Source of the DNA: Streptomyces coelicoflavus
GTDB taxonomy: Bacteria; Actinomycetota; Actinomycetes; Streptomycetales; Streptomycetaceae
Assembly: GCF_003112555.1 (NCBI RefSeq)
Contig: NZ_BEWB01000009.1
Location: 186,001 to 250,000 of the forward strand
DNA length: 64,000 nt
Direction: 5' to 3'
Positions 44,164 to 53,473 of the stretch are shown piece by piece. Numbering within the stretch: the first letter of the stretch is position 1; the number at the start of each line of letters is the position of its first letter. The notes beneath the pieces were generated by a model. That model did not search any database and was not told the DNA's origin. It saw nothing but the letters and a program-made list of their open reading frames with translations. The translations under genes were made by a program, and so were the position numbers.

Positions 44164-45981
44164 TCACTCTTTGCTCACATCGCGCACTCCTTCCGGAGCG
44201 AGGCCGTTCCGCTGGTGCGGGGCTTGCAGGCGCCGGCGGTGGAGCCACTTCGGTAGTCCCGGGGCCTCGAGGAAGCCCTCCGCGCGGGCTGATGCCAGTC
44301 CTATGCGGGGCAGGTCGGCGCTCTTCTCGAAGAGGAGGAAGCGCGGTTCCCAGATCGGGCGGTACTTCGCGTTGGCGCGGTAGAGGGACTCGATCTGCCA
44401 CCAGCGGGAGAAGAAGCTCAGCAGCGATCGCCACAGGCGTAGTACCGGTCCGGCGCCGAGCCGTGCTCCGCGCTCGAACACCGAGCGGAACATCGCGAAG
44501 TTCAGGGACACTTGGGTGGTGTCGATCTCGTCTGCCCGGCGCAGCAGTTCGATGACCATGTACTCCATCAGGCCGTTGTCGGAGTCGCGGTCGCGGCGCA
44601 TCAGGTCGAGGGAGAGCCCCTGAGGGCCCCATGGCACGAACGACAGCAGGGCCCGCAGCGTGCCCTCGGCGTCGTGGCATTCGACCATCACGCACCGCCC
44701 GTCCTCCGGGTCCCCGAGCCGGCCCAGCGCCATGCTGAACCCGCGCTCGGTCGCACCGTCGCGCCAGTCGTCGGCACGCTCGACAAGACGCGCCATCTCA
44801 TCGGTGGGGATGTCCTCGTGGCGCCGGACGCGGACGGTGCAGCCGGCTCACCTCACCCGGTTGTGGGCCTGCCGGACGGCGCGCATGGCGCGGCCCTCCA
44901 AAGTGAAGTCGGCGACGTCGACGATGGCCTCATCGCCGAGTTCCAGTGCGTCCAGGCCGTGCCGGGCATAGACGGTGCCTGCTTCCTCGCTCGCGCCCAT
45001 GACGGCCGGCACCCAGCCGTGTGCGCGTGCTTCGGCGAGCCACGGGGTGATGGCGCCCGGCCAGGCCTCCGGGTCACCGATCGGGTCCCCGGATGCCAGC
45101 GACACACCGCCCACCACGCGGTAGGCGACTGCGGCCTTCCCGGTCGGGGACCACACCGCGCTCTTGTCCCGGCGCAGTGAGAAGTAGCCGAGGGAGTCGC
45201 GCTCTCCGTGGAGCTCCAGCAAGGTCCGCAGCCGGTCCTCATCGTTCTCGGTGAGCGGGTCGACGGCGCGGCGGGCGCGGAACGCGGCGTAGGCGACAGC
45301 GATGACGACCGCGGTGCCCAGCATGTTGACGGTGACGTTGGCCCAGTGCGGGACGGCGATCCCCGGGAAGCGCGACTTGTCCACCGTGACCGTGATCAGC
45401 TGCCACGCACCGTAGCGCCAGCGCTCTGTAAGGGCGGGACGGTCCGCGTGGGGAGCCTGGTTGGTGGCGGTGACCAGCAACCAGGCGAGCAGTGAAGCCG
45501 TGGCCAGCCCACCGACGGCCACGACGGCGGCGAGCTTGGGGTTGGAGCGGTCTCCCTTGGCGTAGAACTCTCGCCGTCCTGCCAGCAGCGCGACGACGAA
45601 CGCGGCAGTGAAAAGAAGTGAGATCCAGTTCTGCGGGTGCCGCCGCCACTGCGGGAAGATCATGGCGAAGCAGACGAGCGCCAGGAACAGCCCGCCGAGC
45701 GCCAGGTTGAGGATCCATGCCGCGCGTTTGCGGCGCCGCATCGTCACCGCGAGGAAGGCCGTGACCACGCCGGAGGCGAATCCGGCGGTCAACAAGTACG
45801 GCGTGAACAGATCCTGTTGGTTGTGCCGTCGCAAGTCCTGGCCGAGGGAGACCCATATGGCGCTGAGGAAGTTGACGAACGCAACAACCCGTAGGTACCA
45901 GACAGCACATGAGGCGGCCCGTCGCGACAGCGGGGACTCTCCGTCTGCGGTGGTCTGGAGTGTGGCGGGCCGGTTGCTCAT
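44164..45981 (-). pseudogene. MprF/LysX-like DUF2156 membrane protein interrupted by one in-frame TGA
   Basis: From the ATG at 45981 the protein has about six membrane spans (residues 27-235), then a DUF2156 GNAT-like domain (ERDSLGYFSLRRDKSAVWSP, AVRQAHNRVR). A TGA at 44848-44850 stops it at residue 377. The same frame continues AGCTVRVRRHEDIPTDEMAR and runs to residue 605 with the rest of the domain (SLDLMRRDRDSDNGLMEY, FLLFEKSADLPRIGLA). Relatives have Arg at the TGA position. Intact members attach amino acids to phosphatidylglycerol or act as related acyl/aminoacyl transferases. Readthrough is possible but a pseudogene is more likely. Confidence 0.8.
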
Positions 45982-46298
45982 GGTCTCTTCCTGGGCGTGT
46001 TGTCAGGGGCTGGGCACTGGGTGGAGTCGTTGCCGTCGGACGCCGGCGTGTCCCAGCAGGTACTGAGGTGGCTGAGTGGCGGCGCCGGGCCTGTGGTGCT
46101 GGCGCGGCCCAGGCCGTCCGTCGGACCCCTTCGTGTCGGCCGGGGGCGTGGACCGGACGGGATTCCAGCCGGTCCGCTCCGTCTCGCCCTCTGCGTCCGA
46201 GCCACGGGCAATGCGGGCCCCAAGCCTCGAGGCCCGCGTTGCCGGCTCAGCTTCCGTCTGCGGCAGCAGGTGCTGTGTCCGCTGTTCTGTCCGTGCGT
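45982..46298. other. Intergenic region, 317 bases
   Basis: It lies between the MFS transporter stop and the DUF2156 gene start, both on the minus strand. I see no gene, clear hairpin or operator; the promoter of the DUF2156 gene should be here. Confidence 0.4.
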
Positions 46299-47831
46299 TC
46301 AGTGCTGGACGGGTTCGTTGGTCAGCTTCTGGCCGCGCAGCAGGAACCAGGCGACGGCTGAGGCGAGCAGCAGCAGGCCGGCGCCGACGCCCGCGGCGAG
46401 TGCCACGCCGTCGACGAAGGACTCGCGTGCTGCCTGCAGCAGCGCCGCGGCCGCGTCGGCGGGCATGTGCACGGCGGCCACGACGGCTCCGGCCAGCGAT
46501 TCGTGTGCCGCTTCCGGGGTTCCGGCCGGTCCGGTGAAGTCCTGGTAGATGTTGGTGACGACCGACCCCAGCAGGGCGATGCCCAGAGCGGTGCCCAGTT
46601 CGTAGGCCGTCTCCGAGACCGCCGAGGCTGCGCCGGCCTGTTCCTTGGGGACGGCGGTGAGGATGATGTCGGAGGTGATCGTGAACGACAGTCCGGCGCC
46701 GAAGCCGACGACCAGCAGGGTGGTTCCGATCAGCGGGTAGCCGGTGGACTGGGTGATCGTGGTCAGCGCGGCCAGCGAAAGACCGATGACGGCCAGCCCG
46801 CTGGAGACCACCGCGCGCACCGAGAGACGTCGTGCCGCGGCGCCGGCGACCAGGCCGGCCACGACCGCGCCCGCGGCGGCCGGCAGTTCGGCGATGCCCG
46901 CTTCGATGGGCCGCCGGTCCTGGACGAGCTGCAGGTACTGGGAGAGGAAGAACAGCAGGCCGGAGAGCCCGAGAATGGTCAGTACGTTCGCCAGGACGGC
47001 GCCGCTGAAGCCGCGGTTGCGGAACAGCCGGACGTCCACCAGCGGGACGGGCAGGGTGTGCTGGCGCCGGACGAAGCCGTAGAGAGCGGCCGCACCGAGC
47101 ACGCCTGCCGCGAGGGTGAGCCAGGCGAACCCCTCGGCCGCGGCCTCCTTGATGCCGTAGACGACACCGACCATGCCGATCAGCGACAGGAAGACACTCG
47201 GCATGTCCCACGGCCCCGGGGAGGGGTTGCGCGATTCCGGCAGCATCTTGACCCCGACAATGACCAGCAGAGCCATCACGGGCAGGTTGATCAGGAAGAC
47301 CGAGCCCCACCAGAAGTGCTCCAGCAGCACACCGCCCACGATCGGGCCGACCGCCATGCCCGCCGAGGCGGCGGCGCTCCAGATACCGATGGCGAGGCTG
47401 CGCTCACGCGGGTCGTGGAAGAGGTTGCGGATCAACGCGAGCGTGGAGGGCATCAGCGTGGCGCCGGCGACACCGAGCAGCGCCCGGGCGACGATCATCA
47501 TCTCGGGGGTCTGCGCGTAGGCGTTGAGTACGGAGACCAGGCCGAACGCGGTCGCTCCGATCAGCAGCAGGCGCTTGCGGCCGATGCGGTCGCCCAGGCT
47601 GCCCATGGAGATGAGCAGGCCGGCGATCACGAACGAGTAGGCGTCGCCGATCCACAGCAGCTGGGTACCCGAAGGCTGCAGGTCCTCGCTGAGGTAGGGC
47701 GTGGCCAGGCCGAGAACGGTGGCGTCCACCGCGACGAGCAGCACGGCCAGGACCAGGACGCCCAAGGCGATCCAGCGGCCCGGCACCTGCTCTGTGCTGC
47801 CCTGCTCAGCCGTACGCAGGGGATGGGTCAT
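46299..47831 (-). CDS. MFS drug exporter, DHA2 (14-span) family
   Basis: A 510-residue inner membrane protein with about 14 hydrophobic segments. Span 1 contains VDATVLGLATPYL (the D-x-T motif of DHA2 exporters), loop 2-3 is GSLGDRIGRKRLLLIG, and motif C in span 5 is SAAASAGMAVGPIVGGVLLE. QacA/SmvA-like proteins pump cationic or hydrophobic drugs out using the proton gradient. The ATG at 47831 overlaps the TetR stop by four bases, so they are one transcript and the exporter is under that TetR. Confidence 0.92.
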   Translation of the reverse strand: MTHPLRTAEQGSTEQVPGRWIALGVLVLAVLLVAVDATVLGLATPYLSEDLQPSGTQLLWIGDAYSFVIAGLLISMGSLGDRIGRKRLLLIGATAFGLVSVLNAYAQTPEMMIVARALLGVAGATLMPSTLALIRNLFHDPRERSLAIGIWSAAASAGMAVGPIVGGVLLEHFWWGSVFLINLPVMALLVIVGVKMLPESRNPSPGPWDMPSVFLSLIGMVGVVYGIKEAAAEGFAWLTLAAGVLGAAALYGFVRRQHTLPVPLVDVRLFRNRGFSGAVLANVLTILGLSGLLFFLSQYLQLVQDRRPIEAGIAELPAAAGAVVAGLVAGAAARRLSVRAVVSSGLAVIGLSLAALTTITQSTGYPLIGTTLLVVGFGAGLSFTITSDIILTAVPKEQAGAASAVSETAYELGTALGIALLGSVVTNIYQDFTGPAGTPEAAHESLAGAVVAAVHMPADAAAALLQAARESFVDGVALAAGVGAGLLLLASAVAWFLLRGQKLTNEPVQH

Positions 47832-48379
47832 GATGCGTCCCTTCGCATCGTGCCGCCGAGCAGCAGCTCGGCGATCATGTGAGTGAAGTCGTTGCGGGCC
47901 GCCCGGCCCTCGATGACGGCCCAGCCGCCGGCGGCCAGCAGGCCGTACAGGGCCTCGGTGAGCCACACCGCGCTCAGGTCGATGCGGAACTCGCCGCTCT
48001 CCTGGCCCCGGCGGAACAGTTCGGTGAGCCGGGCGTCGATACGGGACCAGCCCGCGTGCTGCCCCTCGCCCTCGAAGAGCTGGTTTTCCGAGTAGAGGAA
48101 AGCGAGCAGGCTCGTACAGGGCTCCAGGGCACGGACCAGGCGGCGCACCGCCTCTTCGGCCGTCCCTTCCGCCAGGCGGGCCGCGTCCAGAGCCGCTTCG
48201 CACTCTGCGATACCGAGGTCCTCCAAGGCGCGCACCAGGGCGTCGCGTCCGGAGAAGTGACGGTTCAACGTCGCCCTGCTGATCCCGGCAGCCCGGGCGA
48301 CCTCTTCCGTGGTCGCCGTGGCCTTGCGCGTCAGCAGATCGGCAGCTGCACGCAACACATGATCACGATCGAAGCTCAT
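47828..48379 (-). CDS. TetR family regulator of the MFS exporter
   Basis: A 183-residue regulator; HTH at about residues 22-45 (ATTEEVARAAGISRATLNRHFSGRDALV). It lies upstream of and overlaps the exporter by ATGA. A palindrome-containing motif sits from two bases upstream of its start codon, and a close copy lies in front of the P450 pseudogene at 44.1 kb, so it probably once controlled both. The ligand is unknown, probably a substrate of the pump. Confidence 0.92.
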   Translation of the reverse strand: MSFDRDHVLRAAADLLTRKATATTEEVARAAGISRATLNRHFSGRDALVRALEDLGIAECEAALDAARLAEGTAEEAVRRLVRALEPCTSLLAFLYSENQLFEGEGQHAGWSRIDARLTELFRRGQESGEFRIDLSAVWLTEALYGLLAAGGWAVIEGRAARNDFTHMIAELLLGGTMRRDAS

Positions 48380-48380
48380 G

Positions 48381-48416
48381 AGTCAACAGTAACTCATGTG
48401 AGACGTTCATGTCTCA
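48381..48416. promoter_or_regulatory. Operator upstream of TetR/MFS operon
   Basis: Core TGAGACGTTCATGTCTCA at 48399-48416 has arms TGAGAC and GTCTCA (perfect, six-base spacer). The preceding AGTCAACAGTAACTCATG resembles the same region at 44111. It directly abuts the TetR start, as for autoregulation. Confidence 0.7.
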
Positions 48417-48562
48417 TTGGCTACATCAACGTCTCTTCATGCGACCGGCCACTTCGGAAGACCGCACGCCCCGCACCGCCGCGAGCGGACTCCCGCCGGA
48501 GGCAGAACCGGCCCCGCCCAGGCGCGTCGCACCCGGCGTTGACAGTCATCGACCTCACCATA

Positions 48563-48588
48563 AACTAGACTGACAAGTCAGACTAGTT
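48563..48588. promoter_or_regulatory. 26-base palindromic operator before the FAD monooxygenase
   Basis: AACTAGACTGAC at 48563-48574 and GTCAGACTAGTT at 48577-48588 match as reverse complements at 11 of 12 positions around AA. It ends 11 bases before the start codon, so a bound repressor would block the ribosome-binding site or promoter. The centre CTGAC-N2-GTCAG recurs at 51332-51345. Confidence 0.78.
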
Positions 48589-48599
48589 TTGGGGCGGGT

Positions 48600-49772
48600 A
48601 TGGCATCTGAGTCTGTGGAGCCCGTCCGTCGGCGGGCTCTCGTCGTGGGCTGCGGGATGGCCGGGTGCGCCGCGGCGTGGTGGTTGGAGCATGAGGGGTG
48701 GGATGTCGTACTCGTCGACAAGGAAGCCGATCCGTATCCGAGCAGCTACCTGCTGCAGCTGGACGCTCAGGCGACGCGGGTCCTGCGGCTCATGGGAGGC
48801 CGGCAGATCGTCGACGAGGTGACCTTCGCGGCGCCGGCGGTGTCGGTGCGGTGGGGCACGCGCAAGGTCCGCGAGTTCAAGATCGACGGTGACGGCGATT
48901 GGCGCCTCGCTCGCCGGTCGGTGCTGCTGTCGCGGCTTTTCGCGCACTTGCCCGCCGCAGTCCAGAAGAGGCTGGGCGTCGGGCTCGAGGCGCTGGAGCA
49001 CCGTAGCGACGACGTTCTGGCCCGGTTCAGCGATGGTTCGGCGGAGTCGTTCGACGTGGTCGTCGGGGCGGACGGGCTGCACTCGACGGTGCGCCGGCTG
49101 ACGCTGGCATCCGAAGCGCACAGCGTGTACCGCAATGGCCTCACCCACGTGTGGATCAACGCCGACGTGCCCCTGCCCGACGGGCGTGCGGTGATCTCCT
49201 CCCGCGAGGGGATGCTGTCGCTGATCTACCCGTTCCCGGACACCGACCAGACCTCGGTCATGGCGGTCGTTCCCGTGCCGGACTCGACCATTGCGGACGA
49301 GCCGATGCTGGTCGAGCAGGTTTGCGACATGGTCGAGCGCCTGGGCCCGGACATGCGCGCGGTCGCGGCGGCGGCACGGAAGTCCGAGGACACCAAGCTG
49401 ACCCGGTTCTCGCAGGTGCGACTGCCACGCTGGTACACCCGCCGGGTCGTGCTCCTCGGCGACTCCGCGCACTGCATCGACCCGGTGTCCGGCATGGGCG
49501 CGCACGCTTCGCTGCCGGGCGCCAAGGTGCTGGCCGAGTCCCTGCGGGCCACGGACGACGTCACCCTCGCCTTCGCGCGGTTCGAGGCCGAGATCCGTCC
49601 CTTCGCCAGGACGGCACAGAGCATCACGGCGCGGACCGTGGAGTTCAGCACCCGGGCCGAGGGACGCAACCGCGCGGCCACACTTGCCGGAGGGATCGGC
49701 GATCTGCTGGCCACCATCCCGGCGACACTGACGAGGCACAGCAACCGCAGGCAGGCTGCGCTCCGGCCATGA
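48600..49772 (+). CDS. FAD-dependent monooxygenase
   Basis: A 390-residue flavoprotein of the aromatic hydroxylase / PHBH fold. FAD-binding motifs are visible in order: ALVVGCGMAGCAAAWWLE (GxGxxG, about 14-31), VVGADGLHSTVRR (DG motif, about 157-169) and RVVLLGDSAHCIDPVSGMGA (GD motif, about 281-300). These enzymes hydroxylate or epoxidise small, often aromatic substrates with NAD(P)H and O2. The start follows GGGGCGGG, and a palindromic operator lies just upstream. The TetR at 49875 follows in the same direction. Confidence 0.9.
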   Translation: MASESVEPVRRRALVVGCGMAGCAAAWWLEHEGWDVVLVDKEADPYPSSYLLQLDAQATRVLRLMGGRQIVDEVTFAAPAVSVRWGTRKVREFKIDGDGDWRLARRSVLLSRLFAHLPAAVQKRLGVGLEALEHRSDDVLARFSDGSAESFDVVVGADGLHSTVRRLTLASEAHSVYRNGLTHVWINADVPLPDGRAVISSREGMLSLIYPFPDTDQTSVMAVVPVPDSTIADEPMLVEQVCDMVERLGPDMRAVAAAARKSEDTKLTRFSQVRLPRWYTRRVVLLGDSAHCIDPVSGMGAHASLPGAKVLAESLRATDDVTLAFARFEAEIRPFARTAQSITARTVEFSTRAEGRNRAATLAGGIGDLLATIPATLTRHSNRRQAALRP

Positions 49773-49874
49773 ACCCTCTTTGCCCCTGGCAGGTCACCGG
49801 GCCGGGACGAGCCCGCGTGGCAGCCAGGCACACTGGTCGCCGTACGATGCCGCTACTGCACATGAGAGAGATCA

Positions 49875-50435
49875 ATGGGACGCACAGCAGGACGAGGACC
49901 CGAAGACACCAAGCGGTTGATCCTGGATGCCGCGAGGGGTGTCGTCGTGGCCCAGGGCGCCCGGGCGACCCTCGACGACGTGGCGGAAGCGGCCGGGATG
50001 ACTCGGGGTGCCGTGATCTACCACTACAGCTCGAAGAACACGCTGTGGGTCGCCCTGACCCGCGATGTACTCACCCAGTTCCGTAAAGCGGTGCATGACG
50101 ACGTCGAGGACGGCCAGAAGCCCGGCCGTCTGGCGCGTGCCTTCATCCGCGCATCGCTGGACGGAGACGAGATCGACGCCGTCGGCGAGCGGCTGTTCCT
50201 CCTGGCCGCCCTCGCCGTCACCCCCGGGGTGCCCGAAATCCTCGCCGAGGACGGGGCCAGCTGGAAGGCCGAGATGGCCGAAGACGGACTGTCGGTCGGA
50301 GCACGCACGGTCATCCTCAACGCCGTCGACGGCGCCGGCCTGATGACCGGGTGGGGGCTCAAGCCCGATCGCGCCGAACTCGTCGCCCTGCGTACCGAGC
50401 TGGAGAACCTCGCCAGCCCCGGCGTCCACCACTAG
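49875..50435 (+). CDS. TetR family transcriptional regulator
   Basis: A 186-residue regulator; HTH at about 30-53 (ATLDDVAEAAGMTRGAVIYHYSSKNTLW). It lies between the FAD monooxygenase and the amine oxidase, and similar palindromes precede both, so it is the likely repressor of both flavoenzymes. The C-terminus is complete (LVALRTELENLASPGVHH). Confidence 0.9.
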   Translation: MGRTAGRGPEDTKRLILDAARGVVVAQGARATLDDVAEAAGMTRGAVIYHYSSKNTLWVALTRDVLTQFRKAVHDDVEDGQKPGRLARAFIRASLDGDEIDAVGERLFLLAALAVTPGVPEILAEDGASWKAEMAEDGLSVGARTVILNAVDGAGLMTGWGLKPDRAELVALRTELENLASPGVHH

Positions 50436-50457
50436 GGCGTGTTCTGAGAGTCGGCCG

Positions 50458-50880
50458 TCAGCCAGTGGTTGGTGACTGCGATGAGGTGCGTGGGCGATGG
50501 GCTCGAACGTCCACAGGGCGTCCATCGGGATCGTGAGCGGTCATCGTCCACTGCGTGGGCAGTGTCTCGATCCGTCCGACCGGCCACCCGGCGCCCAGAA
50601 TCTGTTCGCGGACCTCACACAGCTGCGCGTGTGTTCCCACGCGCAGCCCCCATCCGGCATTGCCCAGAGGGTCGAGATCAGTGGTGGGGGCGGCAGTGGT
50701 TTCGACGATCATCAGGTGGTCGTCGCCGCCGACGTCGATGACTGCGATCCGAGGGTCCGAAGGGGTTGCAGCGCGCTCGAATGCGAGCACTGCTCCGAGC
50801 AACTCCGTGTAGTACGCCACGAGCCGGTCGAGGTCGGTCGTGGACAGAGTCAGATGGTTGATTCCGAAGAGTTCGGCCAT
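50458..50880 (-). CDS. VOC (glyoxalase-fold) family protein, altered C-terminus
   Basis: A 140-residue protein of the vicinal oxygen chelate fold. The first half-domain starts FGINHLTLSTTDLDRLVAYY, and the second ends TMTAHDPDGRPVDV. Metal ligands plausible from the alignment are His near residue 9 and Glu near residue 59. The last 15 residues (RAHRPRTSSQSPTTG) are unlike the family and lie in sequence that looks like an insertion-sequence end, so the tail may have been replaced. It may still fold. Confidence 0.75.
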   Translation of the reverse strand: MAELFGINHLTLSTTDLDRLVAYYTELLGAVLAFERAATPSDPRIAVIDVGGDDHLMIVETTAAPTTDLDPLGNAGWGLRVGTHAQLCEVREQILGAGWPVGRIETLPTQWTMTAHDPDGRPVDVRAHRPRTSSQSPTTG

Positions 50881-50937
50881 GGTGGGCCAACTGTAGTGCA
50901 GTTGCCGGAGGACACCCGGGTCGCGCTTGAGGTGCGG

Positions 50938-51170
50938 TCACAGCGCCTGGCGTATCAAGGTGAGTTGGATGGCGGCTTCGTGGCGGACGGCGAGTTTCTC
51001 GAAGCGTGTCGCGACACCTCGTACCTGCTTGACGAGCCCGATCCGGCACTCGACTTTGTGTCTGGCCTTGTATTTCTCACGGTCGAAGCCGGGTGGGCGG
51101 CAGCCGGCCGAACCTCGGTGTCGGCGGTGGCCGGCCCGTCGCGCTTCTCCCCAATGATGTGAGGGATCTG
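50938..51170 (-). pseudogene. IS5-type transposase C-terminal remnant
   Basis: About 75 codons ending CRPPGFDREKYKARHKVECR, IGLVKQVRGVATRFEKLAVR and LTLIRQAL. The glycine/proline lead-in and E-C-R-I-x2-x-K motif are the end of IS5-family DDE transposases. The rest of the element is absent. It lies in the noncoding gap before the amine oxidase operator. Confidence 0.8.
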
Positions 51171-51326
51171 CCGACGGCACTTCGGTGCCCGGCGCGGCGA
51201 AGTCGGGATCCCGCCATGGCACGGGCCGAGACGAGCATGCCGACCCCGCCGGGTAACCGGTGAACATCTCGGCGTCGCCCGCGGCCCTCTCCACCTTCGT
51301 GTCCGAGCATGGCACCCGACTTGAAA

Positions 51327-51350
51327 ACTGTACTGACGTGTCAGTACAGT
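51327..51350. promoter_or_regulatory. 24-base palindromic operator before the amine oxidase
   Basis: ACTGTACTGAC at 51327-51337 and GTCAGTACAGT at 51340-51350 are perfect reverse complements around GT. It lies 53 bases upstream of the start. The centre CTGAC-N2-GTCAG matches the operator at 48563-48588, so the same TetR (49875) probably binds both. Confidence 0.8.
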
Positions 51351-51403
51351 AATTGGGGCACGAGGTAGACGGCCGGCAGGCCGCATACGAACGGAGCACG
51401 ACC

Positions 51404-52759
51404 ATGACCAGTGTCAGCACCCGATCCGCCGACGTCGTCGTCGTCGGCGCCGGCCTCGCAGGGCTCACGGCAGCCGACCAGCTCTCCCGAGCCGGGCACG
51501 ACGTCGTCGTCATCGAGGGCCGCGACCGCATCGGCGGACGGATCCACACGGTCGAGATCGCGGGCGTCCCCGTCGACGCCGGAGCGACCTGGGTCGCGCC
51601 GGGTCACACCGCGGTACGCGATCTCGCCCGCCGATTCGACTGCGAGTTCGTGCCCCAGTCCCAGCCGGGCAAGGGCGTCATGTCCTTCGGAGGCAAGCGC
51701 AAGATCGAGAGCGCCACGTCCATGGCACCCTGGGTGATGCTCGACCTCACGCGGATCATGGGGGTCCTGCAGAAAATGGTCGACGGACTTCCCGTCTCGT
51801 CTCCTTGGGAGCACCGCCACGCCGCGCACTTCGATTCGATGTCGCTCGGCGAGTGGCTGACCTTGAAGCACGCCCTGAAGGACACCCGGAAGTTCATGAA
51901 CATGTTCAGCCTGGTGCACTGGGGCGCACCCGTCGGCGAGGTGTCACTGTTCAACGCGATGCGGTACATCAAGAACCTGGGCGGCATCGAGCACATGCTC
52001 GCCGTCGAGGGCGGCGACCAGCAGGACCGGGTGCTCGGAACAACGCACACGCTGGTCAGCAGGCTCGCGGGCACGCTCGAGGACTGTCTGCTCGTCGCCT
52101 CCCCGGTGGAGCGCGTCACCACGGCCGGCGAACGCATCACGGTCGAAACCGCCAAGCACACCATCGATGCCCGGTATGCCATCGTGACGGCGTCGCCGGC
52201 ACACCGCTCGGCCATCGAGTTCACACCCGCACTCCCGGAGCGTCACTACGGGCTCTCGCGCAGTTGGCGGCTGGGAGCGCTCAGCAAGGCGTTCGTCGCC
52301 TACGACCGCCCCTTCTGGCGAGACGAAGGTCTCTCGGGGGAGGGAATGTCCGACGACGAGACCGCCTTCCTCACCTTCGACGTCAGCCCCCACGCCGACG
52401 GCCCCGGCATCCTCATGGTCTTCTGTGACGGCCGCGGATTCGACGCCTACGACAAGGACGAACGCCGCCGCCGCGTCATGAGGCACCTCATCCACCTCTA
52501 CGGTGAGCCCGCGCGCCACTCCATCGACTACACCGACTTCTCCTGGGGCAACGACAGCTTCGCACCCGGCGGGCCGAACCCGGCGGTCGGACCGAAGACA
52601 TGGACCACCTTCGGACCGTTCCTGCGCCAACCCGTCGGACGCGTCCACTGGGCCGGCACCGAAACAGCCGACGAGACATCCGGCACCATGAACGGCGCCA
52701 TCCTCTCGGGCCGGCGCGCGGCAACCGAAGTGGCAGCACGCCTCGACGCCGGACAGTGA
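51404..52759 (+). CDS. Flavin-dependent amine oxidase (monoamine oxidase-like)
   Basis: A 451-residue flavoprotein. The FAD dinucleotide motif is VVVVGAGLAGLTAADQL (about 10-26), followed by the GG-doublet RDRIGGRIHT (about 40-49). The C-terminal FAD-binding motif is RVHWAGTETADETSGTMNGAI, as in monoamine oxidases. These enzymes oxidise primary or secondary amines to imines with hydrogen peroxide formation. The ATG follows CGGAGC. Together with the monooxygenase and TetR it looks like a small amine or aromatic catabolic or modification unit. Confidence 0.9.
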   Translation: MTSVSTRSADVVVVGAGLAGLTAADQLSRAGHDVVVIEGRDRIGGRIHTVEIAGVPVDAGATWVAPGHTAVRDLARRFDCEFVPQSQPGKGVMSFGGKRKIESATSMAPWVMLDLTRIMGVLQKMVDGLPVSSPWEHRHAAHFDSMSLGEWLTLKHALKDTRKFMNMFSLVHWGAPVGEVSLFNAMRYIKNLGGIEHMLAVEGGDQQDRVLGTTHTLVSRLAGTLEDCLLVASPVERVTTAGERITVETAKHTIDARYAIVTASPAHRSAIEFTPALPERHYGLSRSWRLGALSKAFVAYDRPFWRDEGLSGEGMSDDETAFLTFDVSPHADGPGILMVFCDGRGFDAYDKDERRRRVMRHLIHLYGEPARHSIDYTDFSWGNDSFAPGGPNPAVGPKTWTTFGPFLRQPVGRVHWAGTETADETSGTMNGAILSGRRAATEVAARLDAGQ

Positions 52760-53017
52760 AGACACCCACCCTCACCGTCCTCGCCCTGCCCACGCGCCCC
52801 GCCGTGCGCGCCCCAAAACTGCTCCGCCTCCACACCGTCAGCTGCGAGGACCCGATCGCAGCGGTTCAGGTCATCTGGTCCTTCAAGTCCCGTGCCGCGC
52901 GAAGGTGTCCACCACCGTATTCACCTTGCGAAGGTTCAATCCGTTCGTTTTCGCGTGCACCCCTTTGCGGGATGCGTCCATTTCGGTGATGATTCCGGTT
53001 CCGACAGGTTGGGCTTG

Positions 53018-53473
53018 ATGAACTCGACGAACAACAAACAGAATGAGGTCGCCGTGACGGTGGCCGCTGATTCCGCCGCGGGGGACGAACGGACGGCGGA
53101 GGGGAAACTGGGCTCGCGGGCACCCGGGTTCATACGGAAGTCAAGTTTGCTTCGCCTGGGCTGGCAGGTCGGGGTCTTCGTTGTTGGTCTCGCCGTGGTT
53201 GGGGCCGGCATCGCGATGCTGGTGCTGCCCGGACCGGGCTGGCTGGTGATTTTCGCAGGCATGGCCATCTGGGCGACCGAGTTCGTCTGGGCCCAGATCT
53301 TCCTACGCTGGACCAGGCGCAAGGTAACCGCAGCCGCCCAGCGCGCACTCGACCCCAAGGTACGGCGACGCAACATCGTCCTTACCACGGCGGGACTAGT
53401 GATCGTCACGGCACTGTTCGGGATCTACGTCTGGAAGTTCGGCATGGTTGTGCCGTGGAAGATCGAACAGTGA
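53018..53473 (+). CDS. PGPGW-motif small membrane protein
   Basis: A 151-residue protein. A charged N-terminus of about 40 residues precedes two close hydrophobic segments (VGVFVVGLAVVGAGIAMLV, and WLVIFAGMAIWATEFVWA) joined by LPGPGW, the hallmark of the PGPGW family. A basic stretch (RWTRRKVTAAAQRAL) and a third membrane segment (IVLTTAGLVIVTALFGIYVW) follow. Function is unknown in the family. The ATG at 53018 has a weak GG-rich upstream. Confidence 0.85.
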   Translation: MNSTNNKQNEVAVTVAADSAAGDERTAEGKLGSRAPGFIRKSSLLRLGWQVGVFVVGLAVVGAGIAMLVLPGPGWLVIFAGMAIWATEFVWAQIFLRWTRRKVTAAAQRALDPKVRRRNIVLTTAGLVIVTALFGIYVWKFGMVVPWKIEQ

